Shown: positions 49,154 to 61,754, counted from the stretch's first letter. The stretch: 64,000 bases of DNA from Dyella tabacisoli (GCF_003350925.1 NZ_KZ857177.1:194689-258688), one strand, 5' to 3'. Notes: generated by a model from the letters alone, not told the origin. Made by a program: numbers and translations.

Positions 49154-50281
49154 ATGCCTATCCCTGCTCTGCTTGCCCTCGAAGACGGCAGCGTGTTTCA
49201 CGGCCATGCCGTGGGCGCGACTGGTCAAACCGTCGGCGAAGTCGTTTTCAACACTGCGATGACCGGCTACCAGGAGATCCTTACCGATCCCTCGTACTCT
49301 CGCCAGCTCATCACCCTGACTTATCCGCATATCGGCAATACCGGCATCAATGCCGAGGATGCCGAATCCACCGCCGTGCACGCGGCCGGCTTGATCGTGC
49401 GGGATGTTCCGCGCCGTGCCAGTAACTGGCGCAGCACCGAAAGTCTGCCCGATTACCTCCAGCGTCACGGTATCGTGGCGATTGCCGGCATCGATACCCG
49501 CCGGCTTACCCGCATCCTGCGTGACAAGGGCGCGCTCAGTGGCTGCATCATGGCCGGTGAGCATGTCGACGCCGATGCCGCGCTGGCCCTGGCGCGTGAA
49601 TTTCCTGGTCTGAACGGCATGGATCTGGCCAAAGTGGTCAGTGTCGCCAAATCTTACGAATGGAAGGAGGGTGTGTACGACCTGGATCGTACGGCCTTCA
49701 ATCAGCCCAAGATGCGCTTCAAAGTGATGGCCTACGACTTTGGCGCCAAGCACAACATTTTGCGTCTGCTGGCCGAGCAGGGTTGCGATATCACCGTGGT
49801 ACCGGCACAAACGCCGGCTGCCGATGTGCTGGCGATGAAGCCTGATGGTGTATTCCTCTCCAACGGACCGGGCGATCCGGCCGCTTGTGATTACGCCATC
49901 GCAGCCACACGCGAGTTCCTCGACGCCAAGATCCCGCTGTTCGGTATCTGCCTGGGCCACCAGATCATGGGCCTGGCCTTGGGTGCGAAGACGCTGAAGA
50001 TGAAGTTTGGACACCACGGCGCGAATCATCCAGTGAAAGACCTGGACGACGGCCGCGTGCTGATTACCTCGCAGAACCACGGCTTCGCGGTGGACCCGGC
50101 GACGTTGCCGGCTAACGTGCGGATCACCCACAGCTCGTTGTTCGACGGTTCGCTGCAGGGCTTTGCGCTCACCGACCGACCGGCGTTTTGCTTCCAGGGT
50201 CATCCTGAAGCCAGTCCGGGGCCGCATGACATCGGCTATTTATTCGACCGTTTTGCTGCGTTGATGCAGGAGCCCCGCTGA
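49154..50281 (+). CDS. carA: Carbamoyl-phosphate synthase small subunit
   Basis: A 375-residue glutaminase subunit. The N-terminal domain has the interface region [22 protein letters not shown]; the C-terminal class I glutamine amidotransferase has the nucleophile C266 (FGICLGHQ) and the triad His in [11 protein letters not shown]. It supplies ammonia to CarB for arginine and pyrimidine synthesis. It is 1 bp from carB. Confidence 0.98.
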   Translation: MPIPALLALEDGSVFHGHAVGATGQTVGEVVFNTAMTGYQEILTDPSYSRQLITLTYPHIGNTGINAEDAESTAVHAAGLIVRDVPRRASNWRSTESLPDYLQRHGIVAIAGIDTRRLTRILRDKGALSGCIMAGEHVDADAALALAREFPGLNGMDLAKVVSVAKSYEWKEGVYDLDRTAFNQPKMRFKVMAYDFGAKHNILRLLAEQGCDITVVPAQTPAADVLAMKPDGVFLSNGPGDPAACDYAIAATREFLDAKIPLFGICLGHQIMGLALGAKTLKMKFGHHGANHPVKDLDDGRVLITSQNHGFAVDPATLPANVRITHSSLFDGSLQGFALTDRPAFCFQGHPEASPGPHDIGYLFDRFAALMQEPR

Positions 50282-50282
50282 G

Positions 50283-53200
50283 ATGGCCAAACGTACTGAT
50301 ATCAAGAGCATCCTCATCATTGGCGCCGGCCCGATCGTGATCGGCCAGGCCTGCGAGTTCGATTACTCCGGCGCACAGGCATGTAAGGCGCTGAAGGAAG
50401 AGGGCTACCGGGTCATTCTGGTGAACTCCAACCCGGCCACGATCATGACCGACCCGGAGACCGCCGACGCGGTCTACATCGAGCCGATCAACTGGCAGAC
50501 CGTGGAACGGATCATCGCCAAAGAGCGCCCGGACGCCGTGCTGCCGACGATGGGCGGCCAGACCGGCCTCAATTGCGCCCTCGATCTTGCCGATAACGGT
50601 GTGCTGGAGAAGTACAACGTCGAGCTGATCGGCGCCTCGCGCGAAGCCATCCGCATGGCCGAAGATCGCGAGTTGTTCCGCATAGCGATGGCTGAGATCG
50701 GGCTGGAATGCCCGAAGGCCGAAGTGGTTCGGACCTTCGAGCAAGCCGTCTTGGCACAGGCCAAGGTCGGTTTCCCAACCATCATTCGCCCGAGCTTTAC
50801 CCTGGGTGGTTCGGGTGGCGGTATCGCCTATAACCGCGAAGAGTTCGAAGAAATCGTCAAGCGCGGTCTCGAACTATCGCCGGTCGGCGAGGTGCTGGTC
50901 GAAGAATCGGTGCTCGGCTGGAAAGAGTTCGAGATGGAAGTGGTTCGCGACAAGGCGGACAATTGCATCATCGTGTGCTCCATCGAAAATCTCGATCCGA
51001 TGGGCGTGCATACCGGCGATTCGATTACCGTCGCACCGGCACAGACCCTCACCGACAAGGAATACCAGCGCCTGCGCAATGCATCGATCGCGGTGCTGCG
51101 CAAAATCGGCGTGGATACCGGCGGCTCCAACGTGCAATTCGGCATCAATGCCGAAGATGGCCGCGTAGTCGTCATCGAAATGAATCCGCGCGTATCGCGC
51201 TCGTCGGCGCTGGCCTCCAAGGCCACCGGCTTCCCGATCGCCAAGATCGCTGCCAAGCTGGCGGTGGGTTATACGCTGGACGAGCTGAAAAACGACATCA
51301 CCGGCGGCCTGACCCCGGCGTCGTTCGAGCCGTCCATCGACTACGTGGTTACCAAGATTCCGCGTTTCGCCTTTGAGAAATTCCCTTCCGCCGATGCACG
51401 TCTCACCACCCAAATGAAGTCGGTGGGCGAGGTGATGGCGATGGGGCGCAGCTTCCACGAGTCGCTGCAAAAAGCGCTGCGCGGGCTGGAGATCGGCAAG
51501 ACGGGTCTGAACCCCACCGGGCTGGACATCACCACCGAAGACGGCTTGGCGGTACTCAAGCGCGAACTGCGCGAGCCACGGCCGGATCGCGTGTTTCATT
51601 TGGCCGATGCTTTCCGCGCCGGTCTTTCGCTGGAAGAAGTGCACAACCTCAGCCGCGTCGATCCATGGTTCCTCGCTGCCTTTGAGGACATCGTGCTGGC
51701 CGAGAACGAAGTGACGGCGCATGGCATCACGGCGCTCGATGCGCCGCGCATACGCGAGTTGAAGCGCATGGGTTTTGCCGATGCACGTCTGGCCGAGCTC
51801 ATCGGCACTGACGAAGCGGCCATGCGTCACCTGCGCCACACCTTGGGCGTGCGCCCGGTGTACAAGCGGGTCGATTCCTGCGCTGCCGAATTCGCCACCA
51901 CCACGGCTTACATGTACTCGACCTATGAGGAAGAGTGCGAAGCCAACCCGACGGATCGCGATAAGATCATCGTGCTTGGCGGCGGCCCCAACCGTATTGG
52001 TCAAGGTATCGAGTTCGACTACTGCTGCGTGCATGCGTCGCTTGCCCTGCGCGAAGACGGTTTCGAGACCATCATGGTCAACTGCAACCCGGAAACCGTG
52101 TCCACCGACTACGACACTTCGGATCGCTTGTACTTCGAGCCGCTGACGTTGGAAGACGTGCTGGAAATCGTCGCGCTGGAGAAGCCCAAGGGCGTGATCG
52201 TGCAATACGGCGGTCAAACCCCGTTGAAGCTGGCGCGTGCGCTCGAAGCCGCCGGCGTGCCGATTATCGGTACCTCGCCCGATTCGATCGACCTGGCCGA
52301 AGATCGCGAGCGCTTCCAGCAGATGATCGGCAAGCTGGGCCTGCTGCAGCCGGCCAATCGCACCGCCCGCAATGCGGACGAGGCCTTGGTGTTGGCTCGC
52401 GAAATCGGCTATCCGCTGGTGGTACGGCCGAGCTATGTGCTTGGCGGTCGCGCCATGGAAGTGGTGTACGACGATGCCGATCTGTCGCGCTACATCCGCG
52501 AAGCTGTGCAAGTGTCCAACGATTCCCCCGTGCTGCTGGATCGTTTCCTCGATCATGCCGTCGAAGTGGACGTGGACATCATTGCCGATACCGAGGGCAA
52601 TGTGCTGGTCGGCGGCATCATGGAGCATATCGAAGAGGCCGGCGTGCACTCCGGCGACTCCTCATGTTCGCTGCCGCCGTATTCGCTCACTGCTGAGATA
52701 CAGGACGAGTTGCGTCGTCAGGTCAGCGTGATGGCGAAAGAGCTGAAAGTGATCGGCCTGATGAATACCCAGTTCGCGATTCAAGGCGACACGGTGTTCG
52801 TGCTGGAGGTCAATCCACGCGCTTCGCGTACCGTGCCTTTCGTTTCCAAGGCTACCGGCGTGCCGCTGGCAAAGATTGCGGCGCGGGCAATGGCCGGGCG
52901 CACCTTGATACAGCAGGGCACGACGCGCGAAGTCATTCCCGCGTACTACTCGGTCAAAGAAGCGATCTTCCCGTTCCTGAAGTTCCAGAACGTCGACCCC
53001 ATTCTCGGCCCGGAGATGCGTTCCACCGGTGAGGTGATGGGTGTTGGCCGCACCTTCGGTGCAGCGTTCGCGCGCGGTCACGATGCCGCCGGCATCAAGA
53101 CCCCGCCCAAGGGCAAGGTGTTCGTATCGGTACGCGACGCCGACAAGGATCGCCTGCTGCCGGTCGTACGCGATGCGGTCGCTCGCGGTTTCAGTATCGT

Positions 53201-53510
53201 GGCTACCGAAGGCACGGCGCGTTACCTGGCCGAGAATGGCGTGGTTTGCGAGCGGATCAACAAAGTCGCTGAAGGGCGGCCGCACATCGTCGATCTCATC
53301 AAGAACGGCGAAATCGTCTATATCGTCAACACCACCGAGGGCAAGCAGGCTATCGCCGACTCGTTCTCGATCCGGCGCGAGGCCTTGCAGCATCGCGTTA
53401 CCTATTCCACTACCGTAGCGGGCGCTCGCGCACTGGTGCATTCGTTGGATTTCCACGGCACCGGCGAGGTACATAGCCTGCAGGAACTGCATAAGGAACT
53501 GAGCGCATGA
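50283..53510 (+). CDS. carB: Carbamoyl-phosphate synthase large subunit
   Basis: A 1075-residue protein with two homologous ATP-grasp halves (N-terminal [20 protein letters not shown]; second half [20 protein letters not shown]), an oligomerisation domain and a C-terminal MGS-fold allosteric domain ([14 protein letters not shown]). The first half phosphorylates bicarbonate, the second carbamate. The stop overlaps the greA start by 4 bases. Confidence 0.99.
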   Translation: MAKRTDIKSILIIGAGPIVIGQACEFDYSGAQACKALKEEGYRVILVNSNPATIMTDPETADAVYIEPINWQTVERIIAKERPDAVLPTMGGQTGLNCALDLADNGVLEKYNVELIGASREAIRMAEDRELFRIAMAEIGLECPKAEVVRTFEQAVLAQAKVGFPTIIRPSFTLGGSGGGIAYNREEFEEIVKRGLELSPVGEVLVEESVLGWKEFEMEVVRDKADNCIIVCSIENLDPMGVHTGDSITVAPAQTLTDKEYQRLRNASIAVLRKIGVDTGGSNVQFGINAEDGRVVVIEMNPRVSRSSALASKATGFPIAKIAAKLAVGYTLDELKNDITGGLTPASFEPSIDYVVTKIPRFAFEKFPSADARLTTQMKSVGEVMAMGRSFHESLQKALRGLEIGKTGLNPTGLDITTEDGLAVLKRELREPRPDRVFHLADAFRAGLSLEEVHNLSRVDPWFLAAFEDIVLAENEVTAHGITALDAPRIRELKRMGFADARLAELIGTDEAAMRHLRHTLGVRPVYKRVDSCAAEFATTTAYMYSTYEEECEANPTDRDKIIVLGGGPNRIGQGIEFDYCCVHASLALREDGFETIMVNCNPETVSTDYDTSDRLYFEPLTLEDVLEIVALEKPKGVIVQYGGQTPLKLARALEAAGVPIIGTSPDSIDLAEDRERFQQMIGKLGLLQPANRTARNADEALVLAREIGYPLVVRPSYVLGGRAMEVVYDDADLSRYIREAVQVSNDSPVLLDRFLDHAVEVDVDIIADTEGNVLVGGIMEHIEEAGVHSGDSSCSLPPYSLTAEIQDELRRQVSVMAKELKVIGLMNTQFAIQGDTVFVLEVNPRASRTVPFVSKATGVPLAKIAARAMAGRTLIQQGTTREVIPAYYSVKEAIFPFLKFQNVDPILGPEMRSTGEVMGVGRTFGAAFARGHDAAGIKTPPKGKVFVSVRDADKDRLLPVVRDAVARGFSIVATEGTARYLAENGVVCERINKVAEGRPHIVDLIKNGEIVYIVNTTEGKQAIADSFSIRREALQHRVTYSTTVAGARALVHSLDFHGTGEVHSLQELHKELSA

Positions 53511-53983
53511 GTCGCGCCCCTATTACCAAGGTTGGTTCAGAGCGGTTGCGTGCCGAGCTGGAGCGTCTGAAATCCGTCGAGCGGCCGCGCATCATTGCGG
53601 CCGTTGCTGAAGCGCGTGCGCATGGCGATCTGAAAGAAAACGCCGAGTACCACGCGGCGCGCGAGCAGCACGGTTTCAACGAGGGACGCATTGCGGAGCT
53701 GGAGGCAGGTTTGTCCACCGCCGAAGTGATCGACGTCAGCCGTCTGGCTGCCGGTAATCGCGTGGTATTCGGTGCCACCGTCGATCTGGAAGACGTCGAT
53801 AGCGGTGAATCGGTCACTTACCAGATCGTTGGCGATCTCGAAGCGGACATCAAGCAACGCCTGATCGCGGTGTCATCGCCGATTGCGCGTGCATTGATCG
53901 GCAAGAACAACGGCGACGACTTCGAGTTCACCGCGCCCAATGGCGTGAAATCCTATGCGATCGTCGGCGTGCGCTACTCCTGA
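53507..53983 (+). CDS. greA: Transcription elongation factor GreA
   Basis: A 158-residue factor that stimulates cleavage of backtracked RNA by RNA polymerase. The N-terminal coiled coil has the acidic tip ([16 protein letters not shown]); the C-terminal domain is FKBP-like ([14 protein letters not shown]-type). It overlaps carB by 4 bases (ATGA), giving the carA-carB-greA operon typical of this group. Confidence 0.97.
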   Translation: MSRAPITKVGSERLRAELERLKSVERPRIIAAVAEARAHGDLKENAEYHAAREQHGFNEGRIAELEAGLSTAEVIDVSRLAAGNRVVFGATVDLEDVDSGESVTYQIVGDLEADIKQRLIAVSSPIARALIGKNNGDDFEFTAPNGVKSYAIVGVRYS

Positions 53984-54007
53984 GCCTGCGGGTAGCGTGT
54001 TGCGATA

Positions 54008-54035
54008 GCGCGGCGGCATAGCGGCCGCGCAAAAA
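54008..54035 (+). terminator. Hairpin downstream of greA
   Basis: Stem GCGCGGC / GCCGCGC with a loop, beginning 25 bp past the greA stop. It is followed by AAAAAG, not T, so it is a candidate structure rather than a certain terminator. Confidence 0.4.
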
Positions 54036-54089
54036 GCAGTTTGATGGCCTGATCGGTTCTTGCCTCATGGATATGTGCAAAGGATAGAG

Positions 54090-55223
54090 ATGATGTCTCA
54101 GCGGAAGATTCTTTTTCTCAGCGTCTCGGCAGGTGCGGGTCATGTACGCGCCGCCGAGGCATTGCGCCAGACCGCTGCGGCGAATCTGCCCGATGTACAG
54201 ACCTTGCACCTGGACGTGATGGCCTATGTTCCGGCGGCTTTCCGCAAGCTTTACACCGATTTCTATATCAAGCTGGTCAATAGCTACCCCACGTTATGGG
54301 GCATGTTGTACCAGAGCACGAATGAAGCCGATCCAGGCAGCCCTTCGCAAAAGTTGCGGCGTGCGGCCGAACGATTGAGCACGCGTGCGTTATGTCGGGC
54401 GATCGATGCGTTCGCGCCCGATGCCATCGTATGCACGCATTTCTTGCCGGCCGAAATCCTGATGCATGAGATTCGGCGCGAGCGATTGAAGGTGCCGGTG
54501 TGGGTGCAAGTCACCGACTTCGATCTGCACGGCATGTGGGTGATTCCGCGGATGACCGGTTTTTTCGCTGCCAGCGACGAAATCGCTTTTCGCATGCGCG
54601 CCAATCACATCGAGGCCGAACGCGTCCATACGACCGGTATTCCGGTGGTGCCGGCATTTGCCTTGCCGCAGGATCGTCAGGCTTGTGCGAAACACTTCGG
54701 CCTCGATCCGGCGCGGCGCACCATCATGCTGATGGGCGGTGGCGCAGGCATGGGCAAGCTCGATGAGGTGGCTGCGGCCTTGATGCGGCTGGAGCATGAT
54801 TTTCAGTTGATTGTGCTTGCTGGCCGCAATGAGGCAGCGCTGAAAAAACTTCAAGCTATCGCCAGCGAGCATGCGGGGCGCTTGTTTCCTTTCGGCTTTA
54901 CCAATGAGGTAGAGCGATTGATGGCCTGTTCGGATTTGGTCATCACCAAGCCGGGTGGCTTGACCACCTCTGAGTGCCTGGCGATGGGCGTGCCGATGGT
55001 GGTGAATGCACCGATTCCAGGCCAGGAAGAACGCAACGCCGATTACTTGCTGGAGCAGGGGGCGGCACTCAAGGCAGTAGATCTGATCTCGCTTGAATAT
55101 CGGGTGCGCCTGTTGCTCGCCGAGCCTGAGCGGCTAGAGCAGATGCGGGCGCGTGCCCGTAGCCTGGGCCGACCGCAAGCAGCGCAGCACGTATTGGATA
55201 TCGTGCTTAAGCAGCTTAATTAG
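54090..55223 (+). CDS. MurG/MGDG-synthase-type glycosyltransferase
   Basis: A 377-residue GT28-like enzyme. The MGDG_synth N-domain opens RKILFLSVSAGAGHVRAAEAL; the C-terminal donor domain has MLMGGGAGMGKLDEVAAAL and TKPGGLTTSECLAMGVPMV, the usual nucleotide-sugar binding motifs. Such enzymes transfer glucose or galactose to diacylglycerol, as in glycolipid synthesis; the acceptor here is unknown. I use the ATG 54090 behind AAGGATAG; 54093 is equally possible. The next gene follows by 10 bp. Confidence 0.85.
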   Translation: MMSQRKILFLSVSAGAGHVRAAEALRQTAAANLPDVQTLHLDVMAYVPAAFRKLYTDFYIKLVNSYPTLWGMLYQSTNEADPGSPSQKLRRAAERLSTRALCRAIDAFAPDAIVCTHFLPAEILMHEIRRERLKVPVWVQVTDFDLHGMWVIPRMTGFFAASDEIAFRMRANHIEAERVHTTGIPVVPAFALPQDRQACAKHFGLDPARRTIMLMGGGAGMGKLDEVAAALMRLEHDFQLIVLAGRNEAALKKLQAIASEHAGRLFPFGFTNEVERLMACSDLVITKPGGLTTSECLAMGVPMVVNAPIPGQEERNADYLLEQGAALKAVDLISLEYRVRLLLAEPERLEQMRARARSLGRPQAAQHVLDIVLKQLN

Positions 55224-55232
55224 ACGCGCTGA

Positions 55233-55748
55233 ATGGATTTGAGTATTCGTACTGGCAATGAAGTTTCAACCCGGCCATGGGTCTTGTGGCTGACCATTCT
55301 GTGGACGGTACTGTTGGCGTTCTTTTTCGCCAATGTGGAAATCCAGATCGAAGGCGGCGCGGGTTGGGCGGCGAATCTGCCGACCTGGCGCATCGAACAT
55401 CATTGGCTGCTCGACATCTTTTGGGGGGGCCGGCCGATGACGGGCTATCACGCATGGATTTTCCCCTGTGTGGCGCTGTTTTTTCATTTTCCGCTGGTGT
55501 TCGCCGGGCGCTGGAGTTGGCGCGCTGAGGCGCGCGCGTTGGCTTGCATCATGCTGTTTTGGATTACCGAGGATTTGCTCTGGTTCGTGCTCAACCCTGC
55601 TTTCGGCTGGGCGCACTTCGCACCGCGCTTTATTCCGTGGCATATCCATTGGTGGGGTATGGCGCCGACCGATTATTGGATTTCGTTGGCCGTGTCGGCA
55701 GTCTTGTTCTGGTTGTCATGCCGTGGGCCGTTACGCCGACCGGCGTAG
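55233..55748 (+). CDS. Membrane protein of unknown function next to the glycosyltransferase
   Basis: A 171-residue protein with about four membrane segments (WVLWLTILWTVLLAFFFANV, AWIFPCVALFFHFPLVFAG, LACIMLFWITEDLLWFVL, YWISLAVSAVLFWLSC). Tryptophan- and histidine-rich loops (IPWHIHWWGMAPTDYW) are notable. It starts 10 bp after the glycosyltransferase and probably forms an operon with it, so it may help in lipid glycosylation or export. I recognise no named family. Confidence 0.6.
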   Translation: MDLSIRTGNEVSTRPWVLWLTILWTVLLAFFFANVEIQIEGGAGWAANLPTWRIEHHWLLDIFWGGRPMTGYHAWIFPCVALFFHFPLVFAGRWSWRAEARALACIMLFWITEDLLWFVLNPAFGWAHFAPRFIPWHIHWWGMAPTDYWISLAVSAVLFWLSCRGPLRRPA

Positions 55749-55768
55749 CCACGCCGAACGCCGAGCAC

Positions 55769-55797
55769 AAAAAAGGCCGCTTTCGCGGCCTTTTTTA
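55769..55797. terminator. Bidirectional terminator
   Basis: A perfect stem AAAAAAGGCCGC / GCGGCCTTTTTT with a TTTC loop ends both the plus-strand membrane protein gene and the minus-strand rpmJ. Confidence 0.9.
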
Positions 55798-55817
55798 TCG
55801 ACACGTCGCAGCTTAAA

Positions 55818-55943
55818 TCAGCGCTGACGAGCCTTGAAACGCGGGTTGCTCTTGCAGATCACGAACACTTTGCCACGACGGCGCACGACCTTGCAGTCAC
55901 GGTGCCGCGCCTTGGCGGACTTCAAAGAGGAAAGCACCTTCAC
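55818..55943 (-). CDS. rpmJ: 50S ribosomal protein L36, zinc-free type
   Basis: A 41-residue protein read from GTG at 55943, with CAGGAG 6 bases upstream. It opens [20 protein letters not shown] and ends NPRFKARQR. It is shorter than most automatic ORF cutoffs. The canonical Cys-x2-Cys-x(n)-Cys-x4-His zinc ribbon is incomplete: the first Cys is His and the last His is Phe, so this is a C-minus (zinc-independent) L36, the type often expressed under zinc limitation when a zinc-binding paralogue also exists. Confidence 0.93.
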   Translation of the reverse strand: MKVLSSLKSAKARHRDCKVVRRRGKVFVICKSNPRFKARQR

Positions 55944-56004
55944 GGCCAGCTCCTGAAACTAATGGATAAGATAAGCGCGGAAGTGTAATCGTTTGAATGG
56001 CTTA

Positions 56005-56916
56005 TCACAAGTCCACAGCCCGTTTGGATTCAGTTAGCGTGGATAGGAATTTTGCCACCACCGGCGAGGTGTCATCCGCGCGGCTGGCTACCGCCAACAG
56101 CATATAAGCGTCCGGGTCATCCAGGGGTACATAACTCACCCCCGTCAGGCTGACGGTGCTCATGGAAGCAGGCACCAGCGCCAGGCCCATGCCCGCGGCG
56201 ACCAGCACCAGCAAGCCGTTGATCTGTTGGGCATGCACGCGAATCAATGGGTGAAAATTCGCCTTTATCGCGATATGCACCAGGCGGTCATACAGCGTGG
56301 CGGCTAATTCGCGTGGCTGTACCACAAAGGCCTCGTTGGAGACCTCGCGCAAGCTGACACTGCTGCGACCGGCCAAGGGGTGGCCCGAGGGCAGGGCTAG
56401 CAGCAACGGCTCGCGATCGATCAAATCCAGCCGTAGCGCCTGCCGATCGTCTTCATGTTTAGGTTCATCGCGCACAAAACCGACGTCGAGTTGGCTGGCG
56501 AGCAGGGCGTCGAATTGCGACTCGGTGTACATCTCGCTGAGCCGTACGCGCACATTCGGCGCGAGCTGGCCGTAGCGCAGCAGAGTTTCCGGCAGCGCCG
56601 GATGAAAGGTGACCGATACCGTATAGGCCAGCCGCAACTGCCCGCTGAAGCCTGCGGCAGCCTCAGTCACCTGAGTGCGTGCTTCATCGGCCTTGGCGAG
56701 GATTTGCCGGGCCTGCTCCAGAAACACCCGGCCCGGGTCGGTCAGGGCGACGTTGCGTTTGTCGCGGTCAAGCAGTCGTACTCCAAGATCTCTCTCAAGA
56801 GCTTGAATCTGCTGCGATAAAGGGGGTTGGGAGAGATGCAGGCGCTGCGCGGCGCGGCTAAAGCTCAATTCCTCGGCGACAGCGATGAAATAGCGTAGCT
56901 GGCGGAAATCAAACAT
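56005..56916 (-). CDS. LysR family transcriptional regulator
   Basis: A 303-residue LysR protein. The winged helix reads MFDFRQLRYFIAVAEELSFSRAAQRLHLSQPPLSQQIQALE, typical of the BenM/CatM-like group; the rest is the effector-binding domain. I use the ATG 56916; the frame extends 27 codons upstream but the family starts here. It is not divergent from a catabolic gene: fadH ends at 57136 on the same strand. Its target and inducer cannot be inferred. Confidence 0.9.
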   Translation of the reverse strand: MFDFRQLRYFIAVAEELSFSRAAQRLHLSQPPLSQQIQALERDLGVRLLDRDKRNVALTDPGRVFLEQARQILAKADEARTQVTEAAAGFSGQLRLAYTVSVTFHPALPETLLRYGQLAPNVRVRLSEMYTESQFDALLASQLDVGFVRDEPKHEDDRQALRLDLIDREPLLLALPSGHPLAGRSSVSLREVSNEAFVVQPRELAATLYDRLVHIAIKANFHPLIRVHAQQINGLLVLVAAGMGLALVPASMSTVSLTGVSYVPLDDPDAYMLLAVASRADDTSPVVAKFLSTLTESKRAVDL

Positions 56917-57135
56917 ATAGGGAAATCGAATAAGTAGTGCGATAAATATATATTTGTTTCGTTGCGGCGTCGACCTATAATTGCCTGGTCCCGCCACCGT
57001 CCCCTCCCCCCAGGTGGCGGCGACCCCCGCCCCGCAGCGACGCTATCCCCCCGATATACGGTCTCCCTCCCCCTGAACCGTTATCGAGGCGTCGCCTAGC
57101 GGGGCGCTTTCTTTTTCGCCCGCAGCCCTTCCTGA

Positions 57136-59241
<2,106 letters not shown>

Positions 59242-59312
59242 CTATGTACGGCAGCTATCGGAGTCAGCTTGTCAACGATGCACATCCTTGGCCTCATCCT
59301 CGATAATCGGGT

Positions 59313-60167
59313 ATGCATTTCATAAAAACACTTTTCATGCGGCCATCTCTGCGACGGGCCTTCGCCGGCATCGTTTTTCTGACTGTGATCCAGATGGTTC
59401 TCGTGCAGGCGGTGCCGGCACAGACGCCGAAAACGGTATTGCTTGAGGATTTGACCTGGACTGAGTTGCGGGACCAGATTCAGGCGGGCAAGACCACCAT
59501 CATCATTCCCATCGGTGGGACTGAGCAAAGCGGCCCTGATGTCGCCGTCGGCAAGCACAACGCGCGGGTGCTGGCATTGTCGCAGCGGATTGCGCGAGGG
59601 CTGGACAATGCACTCGTCGCACCGGTGATCGCCTATGTTCCTGAGGGCGGCTATGCACCGCCTACCTCGCATATGCGCTTTCCCGGCACCATCACCGTAG
59701 CGGACGACACCTTCGAGAAAACACTTGAGTCCGCCGCCAACAGCTTCAAGATCCACGGATTCAGCCATATCGTCTTTCTAGGCGATCACGGCGGTTATCA
59801 GGCGGACATCAAGCGAGTGGTCGCTCGGCTCAACAAGGCATGGTCCGGTACGACAGCCAAGGCCTTCGCGCCGCCGGAGTACTACAGCGCAAGCTCGGAC
59901 GGTTACGCACAAATACTGCGTCAGCGCGGTTATCGCGATACCGAGATCGGCACCCATGCCGGGCTTGCCGATACCTCGCTGCAACTCGCCGTAGCGCCGC
60001 AGATGGTTCGGCAAGATCGATTGCGCAATGATTCGAAACTGGGGTCGGCCGACGGTGTCTATGGCGGCGATCCGCACCGTGCGACGGCCGAGCTCGGGCA
60101 AATGGGCGTCGATATGATCGTGACGCAAACCATCAGTGCGATTAAGAGAGATACTGCGGGTCGCTGA
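59313..60167 (+). CDS. Exported creatininase family protein
   Basis: A 284-residue amidohydrolase-like protein with a signal/anchor segment (AFAGIVFLTVIQMVLVQAVPAQ). It carries the family motifs PIGGTEQSGPDVAVGKHN and FLGDHGGYQAD. In classical creatininases the first motif has EQHGPH and a GTD, giving metal ligands E, H and D; here H is replaced by S and the D position by H/N. The metal site may therefore be altered, or this is a subfamily with other ligands. The substrate is unknown. It may be co-transcribed with the propeller gene 57 bp downstream. Confidence 0.78.
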   Translation: MHFIKTLFMRPSLRRAFAGIVFLTVIQMVLVQAVPAQTPKTVLLEDLTWTELRDQIQAGKTTIIIPIGGTEQSGPDVAVGKHNARVLALSQRIARGLDNALVAPVIAYVPEGGYAPPTSHMRFPGTITVADDTFEKTLESAANSFKIHGFSHIVFLGDHGGYQADIKRVVARLNKAWSGTTAKAFAPPEYYSASSDGYAQILRQRGYRDTEIGTHAGLADTSLQLAVAPQMVRQDRLRNDSKLGSADGVYGGDPHRATAELGQMGVDMIVTQTISAIKRDTAGR

Positions 60168-60224
60168 TGGGTTCACCGATTGGTGACTCACTGCACTCAT
60201 CATGCTTCTGGATAAAGGTGTTCC

Positions 60225-61439
60225 ATGTATTTAAATACTCGTCGTTGCTCGCGTCTCGTGCCGTTGATCGGTATCGCTTTAGCCGGTCTAGGCATTATGT
60301 CCAGCGTGACTGCGGCTTCGGCCATCACTACGGTGCCGGGTATGGCGCCAGTGGTAAACCCGGCCAATCTTTATAGTGAGGCGGGCGCCACCCATCTCAG
60401 TGCCGCCGTGGCATCGGCATTGCCACGTGTCTATGTGCCTAATCTTCGCTCCAACGATGTCTACGTCATCGATCCGGCTACCTTCAAAGTGGTCGACAAG
60501 TTCAAGGTCGGCCATAGCCCGCAGCACGTGGTTCCTGCGTGGGATTTGAAAACGCTGTGGGTGGCGAATAATGACGAGGGGCAGGCGGGCGGTAGCCTGA
60601 CGCCAATTGATCCGAAGACGGGCAAGCCTGGCGAGTCGGTCCCGGTCGATGACCCCTACAACATGTACTTCACGCCGGACGGCAAGGAGGCCATCGTCGT
60701 GGCTGAGGCGCATGCACGGCTCGATTTTCGCGATCCGCACACGATGGCGTTGAAATCGAGCCTGGAGGTGCCGCAGTGCAAGGGCATCAATCACGCCGAC
60801 TTTGCGATTGACGGCAAATACGCGATCTTCACCTGCGAGTTCAGCGGCGGCATTGCGAAGATCGATCTGGTGAACCGCAAGGTGGCCGGCTATCTGCAAC
60901 TGGCCGCTAAAGGCATGCCGCAAGATATTCGCATCTCACCGGACGGCAAGGTGTTCTATGTCGCCGACATGATGGCTGATGGCGTATTCGTGGTCGATGG
61001 CGACAATTTCACCAAAGTCGGCTTCGTCGCGACTGGCGTTGGTGCGCACGGGCTGTACCCGAGCCGTGACGGCACCCGCTTGTACGTCTCCAATCGGGGT
61101 TCCAACCGTATTCATGGGCCCGCCCAGCCGCAAGGTCATGGCAAGGGTCATCACGGCCAGGTGGTTCGCGGCAAGGGCAGTGTGGCCGTGATTGATTTCA
61201 GCACCGGCAAGGTGGTGCAGACGTGGCCGATTCCAGGCGGCGGCAGCCCGGATATGGGCAATGTCAGTGCTGACGGCAAAACGCTATGGCTGTCGGGCCG
61301 GTTTGACGACATGGTCTACGCCATCGATACGACTACCGGTGCAGTCAAGTCCATCAAGGTCGGCATGGAGCCGCATGGTCTGACCGTATGGCCGCAGCCG
61401 GGGCGTTATTCGTTGGGCCACACGGGAAATATGCGCTGA
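60225..61439 (+). CDS. Exported YVTN-type beta-propeller protein
   Basis: A 404-residue secreted protein: a signal peptide (VPLIGIALAGLGIMSSVTAASA) followed by a propeller of repeated blades (NDVYVIDPATFKVVDKFKVG, GVFVVDGDNFTKVGFVATG, GSVAVIDFSTGKVVQTWPI, DMVYAIDTTTGAVKSIKVG), the YncE/YVTN pattern. A histidine- and glycine-rich insert (HGPAQPQGHGKGHHGQVV) sits between two blades. It may bind a small ligand or a surface polymer. It follows the creatininase-like gene and is possibly in its operon. Confidence 0.8.
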   Translation: MYLNTRRCSRLVPLIGIALAGLGIMSSVTAASAITTVPGMAPVVNPANLYSEAGATHLSAAVASALPRVYVPNLRSNDVYVIDPATFKVVDKFKVGHSPQHVVPAWDLKTLWVANNDEGQAGGSLTPIDPKTGKPGESVPVDDPYNMYFTPDGKEAIVVAEAHARLDFRDPHTMALKSSLEVPQCKGINHADFAIDGKYAIFTCEFSGGIAKIDLVNRKVAGYLQLAAKGMPQDIRISPDGKVFYVADMMADGVFVVDGDNFTKVGFVATGVGAHGLYPSRDGTRLYVSNRGSNRIHGPAQPQGHGKGHHGQVVRGKGSVAVIDFSTGKVVQTWPIPGGGSPDMGNVSADGKTLWLSGRFDDMVYAIDTTTGAVKSIKVGMEPHGLTVWPQPGRYSLGHTGNMR

Positions 61440-61445
61440 AGTCGG

Positions 61446-61471
61446 GCAGCGGTTGCCGGCGCAACCGCTGC
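61446..61471. terminator. Hairpin between the propeller gene and the acyl-CoA-binding protein gene
   Basis: A perfect 11-bp inverted repeat GCAGCGGTTGC / GCAACCGCTGC with a CGGC loop, placed 6 bp after one stop and 22 bp before the converging one. No T run, so termination is inferred. Confidence 0.6.
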
Positions 61472-61493
61472 TGATGCGCCGATCAGGGGGCGG

Positions 61494-61754
61494 TCAAGCG
61501 TCGAGCAGGTCTCGTACCAGGTCGATATAGCGGCGCATGGCCTCCTCTTTCGAGGTGCCGCGCAGTTGACCCCACGCTTCGTACTTTGCGGTGCCGACGA
61601 AATCGAAAAAGCCTGGTTGAGAGCTGCGCACGTCCCCCTCCGAGCCCTGCTTGTAGAGCGCGTAGAGCTTCAGCAGGGTGTCGTTGTCCGGTCGCACCCC
61701 TAGTCGCTGAATATCTTCGGCGGCTTGTTCGAACTCGCGGCGAAGATCGGTCAT
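61494..61754 (-). CDS. Acyl-CoA-binding protein
   Basis: An 86-residue ACBP of four helices, with the ligand-binding features LLKLYALYKQGSEGD, GFFDFVGTAKYEAW and KEEAMRRYIDLV. These bind long-chain acyl-CoA esters in the cytosol. ACBP is common in eukaryotes and scattered in bacteria, including this order. Monocistronic, opposite to cmk. Confidence 0.93.
   Translation of the reverse strand: MTDLRREFEQAAEDIQRLGVRPDNDTLLKLYALYKQGSEGDVRSSQPGFFDFVGTAKYEAWGQLRGTSKEEAMRRYIDLVRDLLDA

Noticed and set aside
50874-52649. 591-codon minus-strand frame antisense to carB
   Set aside because: Very long but histidine/arginine/glycine-rich and without a family; carB on the plus strand is unambiguous.
57000-57135. 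GC-rich, T-tailed hairpin-like sequence between the LysR gene and fadH
   Set aside because: GCGTCGCC/GGGGCGC pairing is imperfect and its T run is on the plus strand, where no gene precedes it; I leave it unassigned.
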